Assembly (NCBI RefSeq): GCF_900636535.1
Contig: NZ_LR134289.1
Coordinates: 3,923,001-3,987,000, forward strand
DNA: 64,000 bases
Direction of reading: 5' to 3'
From: Chryseobacterium gleum
GTDB taxonomy: Bacteria > Bacteroidota > Bacteroidia > Flavobacteriales > Weeksellaceae
Every line of letters begins with the position of its first letter. Within the stretch, counting starts at the first letter, position 1. Shown piece by piece: positions 62,097 to 64,000 of the stretch. The translations under genes were made by a program, and so were the position numbers. The notes under the pieces were generated by a model, which was not told where the DNA came from, searched no databases, and was given only the letters and a program-made list of their open reading frames with translations.

Positions 62097-63290
62097 ATGA
62101 ACAGAAATAGCTTTACTTATTTAAAAGCCGGAATCCTATCATGCTTCCTTATAGGAGTAATAGCGTGTAAACACGATGACGAAGATGAATTTATATTTAA
62201 AGGGCTTGATGATTCTTACACTATTGAACGCTTGAAAGTATTAAGTATTCCTACGAATGCATCAGGATCGGTTACGTGGAGTATTAACGATTCTATTATT
62301 TCTCAAAACCCTGAGCTTGAATTTATAAGTCTGAATGCAGATGCTTATCCTCTGACTTTAAAGATTAACAGTAAAGGAAACGAACAGGTTTTTCATTCTA
62401 AAATCATTGTTACCAAAGAAAAAACACCTTATAGTAAATACATTTCAAAAGTATTGGAGTTCCGTCCTGCGGTAGGGCAGTTCATGAATGAAATCCCGGA
62501 ATATTTACCAGGAAATACTGCTGCGAATATGCTTCAGAAAGCCAATGAATCTTTGGTGGGAGGAAATTCTACCATGATCAGCCTGGGAGGATATGGAGGA
62601 TATGTAGTGTTCGGTTTTGATCATACCATTCCGAATTTAAATGGACGTGATTTTAAAATACTCGGAAATGCATTCTTTGGAAATGATGCCGCGGATCAAC
62701 GTTCTGGATCTTGCGAACCGGGAATTATTATGGTAGCCTACGACAGAAATAAAAATGGGAAACCGGATAATGATGAATGGTATGAAATTGCTGGCAGTGA
62801 ATATTTTAAAAACACAACCGTAAAAGATTACAGCATAACCTATTATAAACCTAACGAAAATAAAACACCTGTAGCCGGAACTGAATTCTGGCAGACGGAT
62901 GTGGAATATATCAGGTGGAGTGACAATCTGGGGAATCAGGGATTTAAAACCAAAAATACCTTTCACGCACAAAGCTATTATCCTTTGTGGTTTACCGATA
63001 GTTCTTACGGCTTTTCGGGAACAAGGCTTGCAAATAATTTCTTCGATCAGAATGGAGACGGTTCCTATTGGGTAGGAAAATCGTATGAGTTTGGATATGC
63101 TGATAATGCTCCGAATAATGATGAAGCTTCCAATATCGATATTTCCTGGGCAGTAGACAGAAGCGGAAAATATGTAAAACTTCCCGGAATTGATTTTATG
63201 AAAATATATACAGGAGTCAATCAGGAAGCCGGCTGGCTTGGAGAAGTTTCTACAGAAGTGGCAGGAGCTTACGATTTACATTTTAAATAA
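62097..63290 (+). CDS. Surface lipoprotein of the cobalamin operon, PKD-like N-terminus
   Basis: A 397-residue lipoprotein (lipobox LIGVIAC, Cys near 24, followed by an Asp/Glu-rich KHDDEDE tether that may favour surface export). Residues about 30-105 look like a PKD/Ig-like domain (IERLKVLSIPTNASGSVTWSIN). The larger C-terminal domain contains GGYGGYVVFGFDHTIPNLNG, DRNKNGKPDNDEWYEIAGSEY and NIDISWAVDRSGKYVKLPGI. I know this architecture as a cell-surface protein of cobalamin operons, without an assigned function. It lies 15 bp after the BtuG-like gene and is probably an additional B12-capture or display protein. Confidence 0.82.
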   Translation: MNRNSFTYLKAGILSCFLIGVIACKHDDEDEFIFKGLDDSYTIERLKVLSIPTNASGSVTWSINDSIISQNPELEFISLNADAYPLTLKINSKGNEQVFHSKIIVTKEKTPYSKYISKVLEFRPAVGQFMNEIPEYLPGNTAANMLQKANESLVGGNSTMISLGGYGGYVVFGFDHTIPNLNGRDFKILGNAFFGNDAADQRSGSCEPGIIMVAYDRNKNGKPDNDEWYEIAGSEYFKNTTVKDYSITYYKPNENKTPVAGTEFWQTDVEYIRWSDNLGNQGFKTKNTFHAQSYYPLWFTDSSYGFSGTRLANNFFDQNGDGSYWVGKSYEFGYADNAPNNDEASNIDISWAVDRSGKYVKLPGIDFMKIYTGVNQEAGWLGEVSTEVAGAYDLHFK

Positions 63291-63326
63291 TAAGTCAATA
63301 ATACAATCTATTTAAATTAATAAAAA

Positions 63327-64000
63327 ATGAAAAAGTTTTATCTTTTTATGATGCTTTTTCTGTTTGCATGTTTATCCAATGCACAGATAAAAGTTCAGGG
63401 TGTACCCAGAAATGATATTTCAGGGATCAGTCAACTTAATACCACTACGATCAGTTTTTCTGATATTCAGTATTGGGTAGGATCAGGAGCCAACCAGGCT
63501 GCTTTTGTAGTACAGTGGAATGACGCTAAAAATCCTGATGCTATGGTCTGGGGATTCAAATGGGATGGAAATGCCACAGGAGAAGACATGCTGAAAGCCA
63601 TTGCTAAAGCAGATCACAGGCTGTACACATTGCTGTATCAGGGAACACAGTTCGGATCAGCAGTCGGGGGAATAGGTTTTGATCTTAACGGTCAAGGTAC
63701 CAATGCTCTCATTAAAAACGGAAATACCACATATCCGTTATATCCTGTAAACGGTTTTGTAAACACAACGGCTTATGATTTTGACAGCTATACAATTGTA
63801 GACGCTGCCAATGATCACTGGCAGTCAGGATGGACCGTTAACGGATACTGGGCGTATTGGGTGAAAAATCCGGCTGATGCAGATTTCGGATATTCCAGTG
63901 TTGGAGCTTCCTCACGTACATTGCAAAATGGTTCATGGGATGTATGGAATTTCAATGTAGGATTTAATGAAACACCTGTTTCCTCTACCATTACTCCGGT
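63327..64000 (+). CDS. Secreted surface protein of the cobalamin operon, partial
   Basis: At least 224 residues, open to the window end. The N-terminus is a signal peptide (MKKFYLFMMLFLFACLSNAQ; cleavage after SNA is more likely than lipidation at the Cys). The mature part contains ISFSDIQYWVGSGANQAAFVVQWND, MVWGFKWDGNATGEDMLKAIAKAD and SGWTVNGYWAYWVKNPADADF. This Trp-rich pattern is found in proteins near B12 uptake genes in Bacteroidota. The end of the reading frame may carry a T9SS sorting domain, which would be visible beyond the edge. Function unknown. Confidence 0.82.
   Translation, partial: MKKFYLFMMLFLFACLSNAQIKVQGVPRNDISGISQLNTTTISFSDIQYWVGSGANQAAFVVQWNDAKNPDAMVWGFKWDGNATGEDMLKAIAKADHRLYTLLYQGTQFGSAVGGIGFDLNGQGTNALIKNGNTTYPLYPVNGFVNTTAYDFDSYTIVDAANDHWQSGWTVNGYWAYWVKNPADADFGYSSVGASSRTLQNGSWDVWNFNVGFNETPVSSTITP

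Noticed and set aside
1..64000. CRISPR arrays, tRNA/rRNA genes, prophage or insertion sequences
   Set aside because: I saw no regularly spaced direct repeats, no cloverleaf or rRNA blocks and no transposase or integrase motifs. The phage-like knob protein sits in a toxin operon, not in a prophage.

Overview
The window looks like a chromosomal segment of a Chryseobacterium-type flavobacterium (Bacteroidota, Weeksellaceae). Evidence: AT-rich DNA, near-consensus Bacteroidota promoters (TTG, about 19 nt, TAnnTTTG), two SusC/SusD pairs, a type IX secretion (T9SS) sorting domain, bacillithiol synthesis, a GYDIA-type GHMP kinase, MbnP/MbnH, and many small lipoproteins with no close relative I can name. 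The genus is inferred from gene content, not from a search. I saw no tRNA, rRNA, CRISPR array, transposase or integrase.

Layout. 1-5280 (minus): a surface polysaccharide block (ugd, rmlB, a small secreted protein, rmlA, then an ABC-2 exporter permease and its ATPase, cut by the window edge). 5389-10245 (plus): the rimP-nusA-infB operon, with a terminator-like hairpin in its leader. 10427-11095 (minus): a lone secreted protein. 11400-16865: SusC/SusD system 1 with a third lipoprotein, behind a long AT-rich upstream region holding two perfect palindromes. 16907-26058: housekeeping and envelope genes (porin, bshC, a four-LysM protein with a binding-protein fold, fabD, GYDIA kinase, pckA). 26227-26634 (minus): aroQ. 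26826-31505: SusC/SusD system 2, preceded by a SAM-I family riboswitch and a palindrome over the promoter, which points to uptake of methionine or a related sulfur nutrient.

31606-41316 (minus) is a polymorphic toxin locus. It encodes a pyocin-knob/coiled-coil secreted protein, a small T9SS-sorted protein with an RHS-like motif, and a 2358-residue SpvB/FG-GAP/RHS protein. The C-terminal domain of that giant carries a His-Gly ... Ser-Cys pair spaced like clan CD (caspase/C80) peptidases. A Sel1-repeat lipoprotein overlaps its stop codon (candidate immunity), followed by one small acidic protein.

41684-52139 (plus) is a divalent metal efflux island: a Cys-rich DUF6660-like protein, a CzcA-type RND pump fused to a TolC-like channel, the periplasmic adaptor, a bestrophin-like channel, a CDF exporter, a Fur-family regulator and a P1B-type Zn/Cd ATPase. 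52736-58530 (plus) appears to be an envelope copper/redox block: two paralogous small CNGKCY proteins, a YHS lipoprotein, SCO, a secreted Fe/Mn superoxide dismutase, the MbnP/MbnH pair and a Cys-rich outer-membrane protein. 58601-64000 (plus) is a cobalamin uptake operon: riboswitch, BtuB-like receptor, BtuG-like beta-propeller lipoprotein and two further surface proteins, the last cut by the window end.

The best places to look for undescribed biology are the RHS C-terminal domain with its candidate immunity protein, the CNGKCY family within the copper block, the SAM-riboswitch-controlled SusC/SusD pair, and the two uncharacterised surface proteins of the B12 operon.
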